A stretch of DNA of 64,000 bases from Lachnospiraceae bacterium (lineage in GTDB: Bacteria > Bacillota > Clostridia > Lachnospirales > Lachnospiraceae): the NCBI GenBank assembly GCA_017396145.1, contig JAFQMS010000010.1, positions 1 to 64,000 on the forward strand, in the 5' to 3' direction. The notes below the pieces were generated by a model. It was not told the DNA's origin. It saw nothing but the letters and a program-made list of their open reading frames with translations, and ran no database searches. A program made the translations under genes and the position numbers. Below, piece by piece: positions 1-9,675 of the stretch. The first letter of the stretch is position 1; every line of letters starts with the position of its first letter.

Positions 1-968
1 GTAGGGTAGTCAGCAGTCTTGTCGGAGTATGTAGGCTCAAGTGCAACAGATGAGCAAGTATCGGTATTGATGATGAAAGCATCGTCATGAAGAACTTTGA
101 TTTCATACTTTCCGCCGTGCTTAGCATGAGTTAAAGTAGACTTACCTGATCCTGACAGACCATATACGGAAGCAACATACTTAGAACCATCATCTAATGT
201 GTATTCCTTCTGTCCGCCGTGGCATGATGCATAACCATTTCTATTAGCAATAGCCCAAGCCATTGTAAGAGTACCCTTTTTGTGCTCTCCGAAGTATTTC
301 ATACCAAGGATTGCTGCGCAGTTCTGCTCTGTATCAAAATAGCAGCAAGTAAGATCATCGCTTAAGCAGCTGTAATCTACATCAGGGCTTGGAGTTGGCA
401 TCCACTGTGGGTCAGAGAAGATATAGATATCAGCCTCATTGCCGTTACCAACTGGCTGTGAAGCCTTGTACATCTTTACATAATCATCTGACATGTACTG
501 GAAGTTAATCATCCAGTTGTACATAAGGTTTTCCTCTCCCTCTGGAATAAGAAGGTGAGCTTTAACCATAAATTCAGGATCAAGACCTACATAGCATGTA
601 GCATGGTATAACTTCTTGTTACGAGTCTTATAGATTGCATCCATAAGAACTTTGTCAAGTTTTGTATCATCAACACCTGGTTCGCCTTTGATACGACGAG
701 CTGTTGCGTAACGTCCAGTTACGGCACCATCATTAAATAAAAGAACCTTTGCGTCACTATCAAGACCAAATTCTTCGCCTTTATAGATTGGCATATCTGT
801 AACGATTGTTCCAGGTGAATTCTTTGCAAGATTGTAAGCTTCCTTTAAAGTGTTAACCTTAACAACATTGTTGCCATAGAAAGCAGCTTCAATGATTGAA
901 CGGGTTTTTGAGAAACCGACTTTACCTTTGCCGATTTCAGAAATTGGATACATTGCCTTAGTTGACAT
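1..968 (-). CDS. pckA: Phosphoenolpyruvate carboxykinase (ATP), N-terminal part
   Basis: The frame starts at the ATG at 968 behind a good AGGAGG site and runs off the left edge, so about 322 N-terminal residues are present. A kinase-type P-loop GLSGSGKSTLTHAKHGG and an upstream FGEHKKGTLTMAW block match the ATP-binding and metal-binding segments of ATP-dependent PEP carboxykinases, which interconvert oxaloacetate plus ATP with PEP, CO2 and ADP. In fermenting anaerobes the enzyme often runs toward oxaloacetate (family knowledge). The P-loop reads GSGKST where GTGKTT is more usual. The N-terminal region is unlike the E. coli enzyme, so the exact subfamily is less certain than the fold. It is monocistronic at its 5' end with its own promoter. 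Confidence 0.85.
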   Translation of the reverse strand, partial: MSTKAMYPISEIGKGKVGFSKTRSIIEAAFYGNNVVKVNTLKEAYNLAKNSPGTIVTDMPIYKGEEFGLDSDAKVLLFNDGAVTGRYATARRIKGEPGVDDTKLDKVLMDAIYKTRNKKLYHATCYVGLDPEFMVKAHLLIPEGEENLMYNWMINFQYMSDDYVKMYKASQPVGNGNEADIYIFSDPQWMPTPSPDVDYSCLSDDLTCCYFDTEQNCAAILGMKYFGEHKKGTLTMAWAIANRNGYASCHGGQKEYTLDDGSKYVASVYGLSGSGKSTLTHAKHGGKYEIKVLHDDAFIINTDTCSSVALEPTYSDKTADYP

Positions 969-1049
969 AATAAAATCCTCCTGTAATATTTAAAATTTAT
1001 TTTTAACAAATTAGTCGTTGAGTACAAACTCTAAACTTGTACCAATGTT

Positions 1050-1078
1050 AGTATAAATAGGCTTTTTGCAAAAGTCAA
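1050..1078 (-). promoter_or_regulatory. Promoter of pckA
   Basis: On the minus strand TTGACT, a 17-base spacer and TATACT lie about 80 bases before the pckA start, leaving a leader of about 75 bases. Both hexamers are one base off consensus. Confidence 0.7.
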
Positions 1079-1140
1079 TCACTAAAAAAAAGTTAGGTTA
1101 TTTTATATGTTATTTTGTTAAAAAATAAACAATTTTTTGG

Positions 1141-2994
1141 TTATTTTTGTGTTGACGAATGGGAAGGGATAAATTCTTCTTCAAGGAGTTGCTTCATTTT
1201 GCTAAATGGAACAAAACCTGTGATTAGAATGAATTCAGTAAAATCTTTCTTTTTATAATTATCGCCTAATGCCTCAGAGACCATTTTTTCAAGATTAACA
1301 TACTCAAGATAGCCACATATATATGAAAGAGTGTTACCAGGTGATTCAATTAATTGAATATAAAGTTCTTTTAGCACATCCTCATTTAAATCGAAGTAAT
1401 CGTCTAAGTATTCTTCCATCTCTTCAATGGTCCATCCTTCATAATTTACACCAATATCGGCTCTTGCTTGGATTAATAGCGATAAAACATTATTAGTAGC
1501 AAGAAGTTTAGCCATGTTTGGATCCAAATCGCTATAACTGTAGGAATGCATTTCTACATAGGTTGCCCAGCCTTCAGATAGACCATTTGGTGCTAATTGG
1601 CGTCTTAGTGGATTGTGGTTTTCTCTTGCGGAGAAAACATATTGATAAAGATGTCCTGGGAAACCTTCATGGGCTAGGGTAGTGAATATAGAACCACTTT
1701 CCTCTAAGTATTTATTATTAATGTATATAGAATTAACTGTTGGTTGGTCCACTGGAGGAAGGAAATACATTGCAGGACTAACAAATTCTTCTAGGGATTC
1801 GTCAAAAGATGTTATAGTGTATTCTACATCACCAATATCCGGAAAATCAGCTAAAACAGCCTTCTTTAGGATTTTAAGTATCTCTTCAGGGTCGGTATAG
1901 CCAATCTCCATTGATAAGTCCCCAGAGGCAAGGTCAGGATTAAATAAAACCATTGCATTTAAAGCAATAAGGTTAGAAGAAATGGCACTGTCAACCTCTT
2001 TCTTAATCTCTTCAACTGTTTTGTCAACGCCAATATTACATCTTAAAAGATATTCGTAATATACCTTGCCCTTTTCGAAACCGGAGAGTCCTCCAGGATT
2101 AGTTCCGGTTCCTTTTAAACTGGTTAAAGTATCGATTATGTTTTGATATGCAGGGAGAACAGTTTCTTTTACGATTTTTTCATTCTTTGCTTTATAATCT
2201 GATTTCTCTTTATCAGTAAGACCCTCGTATTTGTCGATTTTTTCGTTGAAATTGGTTATTAGCAAATTATTGTCTGTATTAGCAATAAATGTTTCACACT
2301 GCTTGATTGTTGCATCTGCCATATCGTCACTCATAAATAGTCCGGCTTCAGATTTTTCTTTTTCAAAAGTACAGATTTGCTGAAAATAATCGTCCACAGT
2401 ATCCAAAATAGTGAGATACTTATCAATATAAGATTTATTATACCAGTGATATTCGCATAAAATTAAAGGCAAATTAGCCTGAATACCGAGAGATGGTCCA
2501 AGACACGAAAAGTAGTATTCCATTCCCTCTACCATATGGTCATTACCGCATGATGCTTTAATCATATCGTAGGTTAACTGTTGTTCTTTATTTAACTCGT
2601 TGTAGTCATATTTTTCTAATGTTTCTAAAATAAGTTTAGAATGGGCTATTTCTCTAGTGAAATACTCTTTGCTGTATTCGCCTAGATTGTTAGGATATTC
2701 TTTAATTCCATAGCCTTCAGGGTCAACTAACAGATAGTTAACATTAACTGCGTCGGAAGTAATAGACTCCTTAAATAGTTCTTCAGTAAATTCATCAAAA
2801 CTAAGACCTTCATAGTTGTAGCGAGAGAGAAGGTCGGTATCATCATTGTCGTTTTTTTCTTCAGGAGTTTCGGTAGTCTGACTTTTGTCATCGGATGAGT
2901 CATTATCTTTCTTATCACATCCTGTAACCATTATGGAAAAAACCATGACAAGTACCAAAAGCAAGGATGTTATGCGTTGTTTTAATTTGTTCAT
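1141..2994 (-). CDS. DUF885 family putative metallopeptidase lipoprotein
   Basis: The 617-residue product starts at 2994. An upstream in-frame ATG at 3066 would place 24 non-signal-like residues ahead of a typical lipoprotein signal, so it was not used. The signal peptide ends in the lipobox VTGC (Cys about 25), followed by an acidic Ser/Asp/Glu linker and a long helical domain. The DUF885 hallmark HEGFPGHLYQ and the later EGWATYVE motif are present; these resemble the HExxH plus Glu zinc site of gluzincin peptidases. It is probably a membrane-anchored outer-face peptidase; the substrate is unknown. It stands alone, with the upstream gene separated by a terminator. Confidence 0.8.
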   Translation of the reverse strand: MNKLKQRITSLLLVLVMVFSIMVTGCDKKDNDSSDDKSQTTETPEEKNDNDDTDLLSRYNYEGLSFDEFTEELFKESITSDAVNVNYLLVDPEGYGIKEYPNNLGEYSKEYFTREIAHSKLILETLEKYDYNELNKEQQLTYDMIKASCGNDHMVEGMEYYFSCLGPSLGIQANLPLILCEYHWYNKSYIDKYLTILDTVDDYFQQICTFEKEKSEAGLFMSDDMADATIKQCETFIANTDNNLLITNFNEKIDKYEGLTDKEKSDYKAKNEKIVKETVLPAYQNIIDTLTSLKGTGTNPGGLSGFEKGKVYYEYLLRCNIGVDKTVEEIKKEVDSAISSNLIALNAMVLFNPDLASGDLSMEIGYTDPEEILKILKKAVLADFPDIGDVEYTITSFDESLEEFVSPAMYFLPPVDQPTVNSIYINNKYLEESGSIFTTLAHEGFPGHLYQYVFSARENHNPLRRQLAPNGLSEGWATYVEMHSYSYSDLDPNMAKLLATNNVLSLLIQARADIGVNYEGWTIEEMEEYLDDYFDLNEDVLKELYIQLIESPGNTLSYICGYLEYVNLEKMVSEALGDNYKKKDFTEFILITGFVPFSKMKQLLEEEFIPSHSSTQK

Positions 2995-3142
2995 AGTTAC
3001 ACCGTCTTTCTTTTCATACAATATATTATATGCGCAGATAGTATGCGCATAATTGCATTTTAACATACTATAGGTAAAAATTCATCTGTTGGTTGGGAAA
3101 GAATGGTTAAAGTTTGATTAAAGAGTTGTAAGATAAACAGAA

Positions 3143-3177
3143 AGCGCCAATAATCACTAGAATAGATTATTGGCGCT
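3143..3177 (-). terminator. Terminator of the FN3 surface gene
   Basis: A 13-base inverted repeat (AGCGCCAATAATC with its complement) has a nine-base loop. It lies just after the stop at 3198 on the minus strand and is followed there by a T-rich stretch. Confidence 0.7.
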
Positions 3178-3197
3178 GTTGTATGTGTTAAGAATTA

Positions 3198-5120
3198 TTA
3201 TTTTGCTTTTACCGCTACAATAGGGCTGTATTTGAATGAGTATACTTTAGTGCCAGATGCTCCAGTTGTGTAACTTCTTATTTTGAAATAATAAGTTTTG
3301 CCTTTTGTTAAGGACGTTTTTTTGTAGGTTATTGAAGTGGCACCAACAGTAGCAATCTTACTGCTTGTTCCACCAATGGTGGCAATTCTATTATAAGTTC
3401 CACTTTTGTTTGGTGACATATATACTTCGTAGCCAGAACCACCTTTAACCTTAGACCAAGTCAAGGTCGCAGATTTAATTCCTGATGTTCCTTTTAGTGT
3501 TGGCGCCATCGGTCTTGTTGTGGCTGTAAGGGTGGTTGAGTTTGCACCCTTTATGATTGTTGAATTAAAATTCTTATATCCCTTAACTACATAATAATAA
3601 TTCTTACCAGAAGTAAGACCTTTATTAGTATAACTGGTACTTGTTGTGGTTCCGATGTATTTATATGAACCGTTAGCGGTATCTTTTCTGTAAATATAGT
3701 ACCCAGTGGCACCATTTAGTTTATTTCATTTTAATGTTGTGTAATATGATGAATATGCACTTTGTTTAACGCCTGTAACTTTACCCGGAGTAGTAGTTGT
3801 TGTTATTACATCTGAGTTTGTTCCGGGAACCTTTGTAGTGCCTGATTTTTTATAACCACGAACCACATAATAGTAGGTCTTACCAGCAGTCAACTTTGAG
3901 TTGATGTATTTTGTGTTAGTAGTAGAACCTACATATTTATACGAACCGTTAGCGCTATCTTTTCTGTAAATGTCATAGCCTGACACACCAGTTAAGGCGC
4001 TCCATGTTAATGTAACAGAAGATGTGGTACGCCAACTTTGTTTTAACCCAGATAATTTTTTGGGTTTAATTTGAAATGTTTTGGTTACAGTACCTTTATA
4101 ATTGCCTTTACCAGTGATTGTAACTTTACCAATTCCTGTAGAAGTGTTGTTGCTGTAAGACACTGTGTAGTCTATGTCTTTTTTTAGGGTTTTGCCAGCG
4201 TAGGTAATTGTAACAGAAGGTTTCTTGGCCTTGCCATCATATGTATAACTAGTAGAAGATAACTTGATTACTGTTGATGACATAGGTGTTCTTACTGGTG
4301 AAATGTTAAACTGATAGGCGTCGGAGAAACAGTCGTTATCATAGTCATGATCATAATAGTCATCATTTTCATGGTAAATTCTTAAGTAATAATTCTTGTT
4401 TTTTTGTAGAGAAATCGAACTGTTGCATGAGTTGCCTTCATACAGAGATTTATATAGGAGTTCTTCTTCGATCTCATTATAAAGCTCAATTTCAATTGAA
4501 TGTTCGATCTCGCATCCATTACCACTATCACTAATGTTGGACACAGAGATTAGGTATTCAGAAAAATTGCCAGTATTAAATACAAACCAGTCTTCATCAA
4601 TGGTTCCTGATGCTATAGCATTATATGTAGATTCGCAAGAAATACTATTAGCAGATGTCAAATTATCACCACCAAAATCGTAATGATAATTTATGCAAAA
4701 CTTAATATTGCCAGAATTTTCTTCGTAGTAGTCTTCGTTTGTCAGTTTTATATAATATGTTGTAGAAGGTGATAATGTAATATTATACCCATCATCATAG
4801 TTATCGGCAAAACGATCAGAACTTTGTATATCATTTATCGAGTCAAGAATATCCACGATAAGAGGTTCACTATTACTTATATCTTTTTCGTAAATATTAA
4901 AAATACCCTTTTGTGCAGGTGTTGTGAATGTGAACCAAAGTGCTTCATCACCACTTAACCCATTTACCGAGGTTACATAATCTGTATCAAATGCAATTGA
5001 AGTGGCATTTCCTTTAGAGTATCCACCACTTATTATGGTATACTCTTCTTCTGCATATGCTGTATTATTTATAAGAAAGCACATCAAAAGACTTAACATT
5101 AAAAATTTAAACTTTTTCAT
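3198..5120 (-). pseudogene. Secreted fibronectin type III repeat protein with an in-frame TGA
   Basis: One open frame of 641 codons is interrupted by a single TGA at 3726-3728. The frame before it (464 aa, from ATG 5120) has a signal peptide ending near AYA, two pre-peptidase-like beta domains rich in Asp/Tyr, and an MBG-like module (YTYDGKAKKPSVTI ... GKGNYKGT). FN3 units follow. The stop falls exactly where the sister FN3 units have Trp (TLTWSALTG and TLTWSKVKG against TLK-stop-NKLNG), so the change is TGG to TGA. Downstream the same frame continues through the rest of that FN3 unit and one more to 3198. Product: cell-surface or secreted adhesion-type protein, truncated unless TGA is read through. 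It has its own promoter and terminator. Confidence 0.8.
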
Positions 5121-5164
5121 GAAATTCCTCCATTTCTGTATTGTGTAATAATATAACTATCTAA

Positions 5165-5193
5165 ATTATATAAAAAAGTGAAAATAAAGTCAA
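5165..5193 (-). promoter_or_regulatory. Promoter of the FN3 surface gene
   Basis: On the minus strand TTGACT (5193-5188), a 17-base spacer and a perfect TATAAT (5170-5165) lie about 45 bases before the ATG at 5120. The -35 box overlaps the first of two direct repeats described next. Confidence 0.8.
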
Positions 5194-5225
5194 CTAAAAC
5201 AAAACTAAATCAACCATAACAAAAC
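5190..5225. promoter_or_regulatory. Paired 16-base direct repeats, probable XRE operator
   Basis: TCAACTAAAACAAAAC (5190-5205) and TCAACCATAACAAAAC (5210-5225) differ at two positions and start 20 bases apart, about two helical turns. They lie between the divergent FN3 gene and the XRE regulator, and cover the FN3 -35 box. This is the expected layout of an autoregulating repressor that also silences its neighbour (inference). Confidence 0.5.
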
Positions 5226-5262
5226 ATATATAGTATAAACTAGGAGAAAAGGAGATATTGGC

Positions 5263-5547
5263 ATGGTTGACTTTGGAAACACTTTAAAAACACTTAGAAT
5301 ACAGAATGATTTGACACAGGAACAACTGGCTAAGAAATTAGGGCTAACAAAATCGGTTATCAGTGCGTATGAAACTGGATTGCGTATGCCGTCATACGAT
5401 GTTCTTATAATGATATCTAAAATCTTCAAAGTCACTACAGACTATCTCTTAGGATTAGAGAAGAAAGAAGAATTGGATATCTCTGGACTTACAGAAGATG
5501 AGATAGCAGCGCTTAAGAGTTTGATTAGAGCCATGAAGCATAGGTAG
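5263..5547 (+). CDS. XRE family helix-turn-helix regulator
   Basis: A 94-residue protein is preceded by AGGAGAAAAGGAG. Residues about 5-60 form a Cro/cI-type HTH (LTQEQLAKKLGLTKSVISAYETGLRMPS), followed by the YLLGLEKKEELDISGL linker common in small Firmicutes repressors and a short C-terminal helix. There is no sensor domain or toxin partner next to it. It diverges from the FN3 surface gene and the paired repeats lie between them, so control of that gene and of itself is likely. The DNA-binding call is secure; the target is inferred. Confidence 0.85.
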   Translation: MVDFGNTLKTLRIQNDLTQEQLAKKLGLTKSVISAYETGLRMPSYDVLIMISKIFKVTTDYLLGLEKKEELDISGLTEDEIAALKSLIRAMKHR

Positions 5548-5585
5548 AGAATATAGATTTGACAGGTAACGCCCATTAGAAAAGG

Positions 5586-5930
5586 TTAATTATCTTCCAG
5601 ACTTGCTCTTTTTTCTACAATTGTTTCCCTAATTCTGCGTCGCCAACTTATGTATGCTTTGACGCTGTGATACGAACACCATGCAAATAATGCGGCAATT
5701 AGTCCTATAAGTGCTCGTGCGATACCTGAATTAGCAACATCGTCAAGTCCTAATATGGCAACGAGTAGGAATAGAAGAGTACCACCAGAAAAGAAGATGA
5801 TTTTTACTATGCTTATAAGGTTAATAAGTATCTTCCATTTGCGACCCTTCTTGTTAAGATTATATAATTCTTGTGTTGAATCTAGCACTTCACCAAATAT
5901 TTCAAATATAATTTCTAATAAAAATTCCAT
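5586..5930 (-). CDS. Small two-helix membrane protein of unknown function
   Basis: The 114-residue product has an acidic amphipathic N-terminus (MEFLLEIIFEIFGEVLD), a basic stretch, two hydrophobic segments near residues 36-62 and 68-90, and a basic C-terminal tail (SWRRRIRET). A GGAG-type site lies about eight bases before the ATG. No family was recognised. It is convergent with the XRE gene, with no shared promoter. Confidence 0.6.
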   Translation of the reverse strand: MEFLLEIIFEIFGEVLDSTQELYNLNKKGRKWKILINLISIVKIIFFSGGTLLFLLVAILGLDDVANSGIARALIGLIAALFAWCSYHSVKAYISWRRRIRETIVEKRASLEDN

Positions 5931-6057
5931 ATGTGAACTCCTTTGTTAATTAGTTAGTGTGTTATAAATATAGAATTACTGAAAAATAAATATAAGATTA
6001 CTATAATATGTGTTAGTCAAAAGATATTTAAATATTTATTAAAAGCATGTCAAAAAA

Positions 6058-6081
6058 CCGCCCTACATCGCTGTAGGGCGG
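6058..6081 (-). terminator. Terminator of the hydrogenase operon
   Basis: A perfect 10-base GC-rich stem (CCGCCCTACA) has a four-base loop and on the minus strand is followed by TTTTTT. It lies 30 bases past the hydA stop. Confidence 0.9.
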
Positions 6082-6111
6082 CTCTTATATATAATAGTTT
6101 TGATTTAGGAT

Positions 6112-7854
6112 TTAGTTAATGCTTCTCTTTACATATGATGTATGGAGAATGTGATGTGCCTTTTCGCTTCCTGGCTCACCAAAGAATTCTGCGTAGATTT
6201 CCTTGATTGCTGGGTTCTCATGAGACTTTCTGATTGAGTTAGCCTCATCAAGGTCATATAATACCTTAGCACGAAGTGCACGAACATCTGTAAAGTTGCG
6301 AACAGATGCAGGAACCTGTGGTTGTCCACCACCGTTAACACATCCGCCTGGACATCCCATGATTTCGATGAAGTGGTAATCAGCTTCTCCTGATTTAACC
6401 TTGTTAAGAAGTTCTCTTGCGTTAGCAAGACCTGATACAACAGCAACCTTAACATCCATTCCTGCTACATTGTAAGTAGCTTCCTTGATGCCTTCAGTTC
6501 CTCTTACTGCAGTGAAGTTTAATTCCTTAAGTTCTTCTCCTGTAAGAGTTTCAACAGCCGTTCTAAGAGCTGCTTCCATAACACCACCTGTAGCACCGAA
6601 GATTACAGCGGCACCTGTTCCAAGACCAAGTGGAAGGTCAAATTCTTCATCAGCAAGAGCGTTAAAGTCAAGACCAGCTCTCTTAATCATTCTAGCAAGT
6701 TCTCTTGTTGTAAGAGCGATATCTACATCAGCAATGCCTGCTGCATTCTGGTCATCTCTACCAATCTCAAACTTCTTAGCTGTACATGGCATTACGCTGA
6801 CAACAACCATATTCTTTGGATCGATTCCCATTTTCTCTGCAAAATAAGTCTTGCAAGTTGCACCAAACATCTGCTGTGGTGACTTACATGTTGAAAGGTT
6901 CTCAGTCATATCTGGGAAGTAGTGCTCACAATACTTAACCCATCCTGGCGAACATGAAGTAATCATAGGGAGAACTCCACCATTCTTAACTCTTCCAAGG
7001 AATTCGTTAGCTTCTTCCATAATAGTTAAGTCAGCTGCAAAGTTAGTGTCGAATACCTTGTCGAAACCAAGCTTTCTAAGAGCGGCAGCCATCTTGCCCT
7101 GTACAGAAGTTCCGATAGGAAGACCGAATTCTTCACCAAGAGCAGCTCTAACTGCTGGAGCAGTCTGAACGATAACATATTTTTCTGGATCTGCTAAAGC
7201 AGCAAATACTTCGTCAGTATAATCCTTCTCAGCAAGTGCGCCGGTTGGACATACTGCGATACACTGGCCACATGATACACAACTTGTTTCGCCAAGTCCC
7301 ATATCAAATGCGCTACCAATATTAGTCTTGAAACCTCTTTCATTAGCACCGATAACACCAATGCCCTGAGTTTTAGCACATACTGCGACACAGCGTCTAC
7401 AAAGGATACATTTGCTGTTATCTCTAATCATATGAGCTGCTGAAGTATCAATCTCTGACTCAGTCTTTTCTCCATCGTAGAATGTCTCGTCATCAATCTT
7501 GTAGTCGTGGCAAAGTTTTTGAAGTTCGCAGTCACCACTTCTTACGCATGATAAACATTTTCTATTGTGATTAGAAAGGATTAACTTAAGAGTTTTCTTT
7601 CTTGATTCAATAACTTTTGGAGTGTTAGTCCAAATCTCCATACCCTCGTTAATTGGGTATACACATGAAGCAACAAGGCTTCTAGCACCTTTTACTTCAA
7701 CTACACAGATACGACATGCGCCTATCTCATTTATTTCTTTTAAGAAGCAGAGAGTAGGAATGTCGATATTAGCAAGTCTAGCCGCTTCTAATATTGTTGA
7801 ACCAGCTGGAGCTGATACATCAATACCGTTAATTTTAATATTTACATTTGCCAT
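6112..7854 (-). CDS. hydA: [FeFe]-hydrogenase catalytic subunit HydA of the bifurcating complex
   Basis: This 580-residue subunit reduces protons at the H-cluster, using electrons from NADH and reduced ferredoxin in the cytoplasmic HydABC complex. In order it has an N-terminal [2Fe-2S] domain, the His/Cys-ligated cluster (HNRKCLSCVRSGDC), two [4Fe-4S] motifs (CILCRRCVAVC, CVSCGQCIAVCP), and the H-cluster domain with L1 TSCSPGW (C301, S302), L2 MPCTAKK (C357) and L3 GCPGGCVNGGG (C501, C505), then the small-subunit-like tail. It is the last gene of the operon, 14 bases after hydB, and a strong terminator follows. L1 has Ser where the classical TSCCP motif has its second Cys. Codon use is biased as in highly expressed genes. 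Confidence 0.95.
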   Translation of the reverse strand: MANVNIKINGIDVSAPAGSTILEAARLANIDIPTLCFLKEINEIGACRICVVEVKGARSLVASCVYPINEGMEIWTNTPKVIESRKKTLKLILSNHNRKCLSCVRSGDCELQKLCHDYKIDDETFYDGEKTESEIDTSAAHMIRDNSKCILCRRCVAVCAKTQGIGVIGANERGFKTNIGSAFDMGLGETSCVSCGQCIAVCPTGALAEKDYTDEVFAALADPEKYVIVQTAPAVRAALGEEFGLPIGTSVQGKMAAALRKLGFDKVFDTNFAADLTIMEEANEFLGRVKNGGVLPMITSCSPGWVKYCEHYFPDMTENLSTCKSPQQMFGATCKTYFAEKMGIDPKNMVVVSVMPCTAKKFEIGRDDQNAAGIADVDIALTTRELARMIKRAGLDFNALADEEFDLPLGLGTGAAVIFGATGGVMEAALRTAVETLTGEELKELNFTAVRGTEGIKEATYNVAGMDVKVAVVSGLANARELLNKVKSGEADYHFIEIMGCPGGCVNGGGQPQVPASVRNFTDVRALRAKVLYDLDEANSIRKSHENPAIKEIYAEFFGEPGSEKAHHILHTSYVKRSIN

Positions 7855-7868
7855 TTTGGCTTCCTCCT

Positions 7869-9659
7869 TTACTTCTTCTCAATAGCACCAAATTTACAGT
7901 TATCCATACAAGCACCGCACTTGATACATTTTGTAGTATCAATAACATGTGGCTCTTTAACAGTTCCGCTGATTGCGTTAACAGGACATTTTCTTGCACA
8001 TAAAGTACATCCTTTACACTTATCTGGGTCGATAACGAAGTTAAGGAGTGCCTTACATACGCCTGCAGGACATTTCTTATCAACAACGTGTGCAATATAC
8101 TCATCTTTAAAGTAACGAAGAGTTGAAAGTACAGGGTTAGGAGCTGTCTGACCAAGTCCGCAAAGAGAGTTTTCTTTGATGTAGTAGCAAAGTTCTTCTA
8201 ACTTATCTATATCTTCTAGAGTACCGTTACCATTAATGATTTTCTCGAGAATTTCATAAAGTCTCTTAGTACCAATACGACAAGGAGTACATTTACCACA
8301 TGATTCATCTACTGTGAACTCAAGGAAGAACTTAGCGATATCAACCATACAGTTATCTTCGTCCATTACGATAAGACCACCAGAACCCATCATTGAACCA
8401 ATCTGGATTAAGTTGTCATAGTCGATAGGAACATCGAAGTGCTCTGCAGGGATACATCCGCCTGAAGGTCCACCTGTCTGTGCTGCCTTGAATTTCTTTC
8501 CGTTAGGAATTCCACCACCGATATCTTCGATAACTGTACGAAGAGTAGTTCCCATAGGAATTTCAACAAGACCTGTATTATTAATCTTACCACCTAAAGC
8601 AAATACCTTAGTTCCTTTTGATTTCTCAGTACCCATAGAAGCGAACCACTCAGCGCCGTTAAGGATAATCTGAGGAATGTTAGCATAAGTTTCAACGTTG
8701 TTAAGGATTGTTGGTTTTCCAAAAAGACCTTTCTCAGCTGGGAATGGTGGTCTTGGACGAGGCTCACCTCTGTTACCTTCGATAGAAGTCATAAGAGCTG
8801 TCTCTTCACCACATACGAATGCTCCGGCACCAAGACGAAGTCCGATATCAAAGCTGAAGTCTGTTCCGAAAATGTTCTCGCCTAACACGCCATATTCTCT
8901 TGCCTGCTTAAGGGCAATCTCAAGACGCTCAACAGCGATTGGATACTCAGCACGAACATATATGTAACCCTGATTAGCTCCGATAGCATAACCTGCGATA
9001 GCCATAGCCTCGAATACTACGTGTGGATCACCTTCAAGAACTGAACGGTCCATGAATGCACCTGGGTCACCTTCGTCTGCGTTACAGCAAACATATTTTT
9101 GTCCGCCTTTAACTAAATCTTTAGCAAGCTGCCATTTACGGCCAGTTGGGAAACCACCGCCACCACGGCCTCTTAATCCTGAATCAAGGATACATTTGAT
9201 AACATCGTCCGGAGTCATCTCAGTAAGAACCTTACCAAGAGCTGCGTATCCGTCTCTTCCTATATATTCATCAATATTCTCAGGATTGATTACACCACAG
9301 TTACGAAGTGCAATTCTGTGCTGATTCTTGTAGAATGCTGTCTCACCTAAAGATTTAATACCATTGTCTGTTACAGTCTCATCATATACAAGTCTTGTAA
9401 CAACACGGCCCTTTAATAAATGTTCTGAAACGATTTCAGCAACATCTTCAGGCTTAACCATTGAATAAAATGTTGAATCAGGATAAATAATCATGATTGG
9501 ACCAAGGGCACAAAGACCATGACATCCTGTTTTAACGACACATACTTCATCAGTAAGGCCATTCTTGTCTATTTCTTCCTGTAATACGCGGATAATTTCC
9601 TGACTTCCTGAGGAAGTACATCCGGTACCACCACATACTAACACATGTGAACGATACAT
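7869..9659 (-). CDS. hydB: Bifurcating hydrogenase flavoprotein subunit HydB (NuoF-like)
   Basis: The 596-residue subunit carries the FMN and NADH site where electron bifurcation or confurcation takes place. It has an N-terminal thioredoxin-like [2Fe-2S] domain (CGGTGCTSSG ... CHGLCALGP), the NuoF FMN/NADH loop GRGGGGFPTGRKW, an SLBB region, the [4Fe-4S] motif CGKCTPCRIG, and a C-terminal pair of [4Fe-4S] motifs (CKGCTLCARKCP, CIKCGACMDNCK). The ATG at 9659 follows an AGGAGG site. It lies 16 bases after the small 2Fe-2S protein gene and 14 bases before hydA. Confidence 0.95.
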   Translation of the reverse strand: MYRSHVLVCGGTGCTSSGSQEIIRVLQEEIDKNGLTDEVCVVKTGCHGLCALGPIMIIYPDSTFYSMVKPEDVAEIVSEHLLKGRVVTRLVYDETVTDNGIKSLGETAFYKNQHRIALRNCGVINPENIDEYIGRDGYAALGKVLTEMTPDDVIKCILDSGLRGRGGGGFPTGRKWQLAKDLVKGGQKYVCCNADEGDPGAFMDRSVLEGDPHVVFEAMAIAGYAIGANQGYIYVRAEYPIAVERLEIALKQAREYGVLGENIFGTDFSFDIGLRLGAGAFVCGEETALMTSIEGNRGEPRPRPPFPAEKGLFGKPTILNNVETYANIPQIILNGAEWFASMGTEKSKGTKVFALGGKINNTGLVEIPMGTTLRTVIEDIGGGIPNGKKFKAAQTGGPSGGCIPAEHFDVPIDYDNLIQIGSMMGSGGLIVMDEDNCMVDIAKFFLEFTVDESCGKCTPCRIGTKRLYEILEKIINGNGTLEDIDKLEELCYYIKENSLCGLGQTAPNPVLSTLRYFKDEYIAHVVDKKCPAGVCKALLNFVIDPDKCKGCTLCARKCPVNAISGTVKEPHVIDTTKCIKCGACMDNCKFGAIEKK

Positions 9660-9675
9660 AAAATTTTACCTCCTC

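Noticed and set aside
5263..5930. Toxin-antitoxin pair formed by the XRE regulator and the small membrane protein
   Set aside because: The two genes converge rather than form an operon, and the membrane protein resembles no known toxin.
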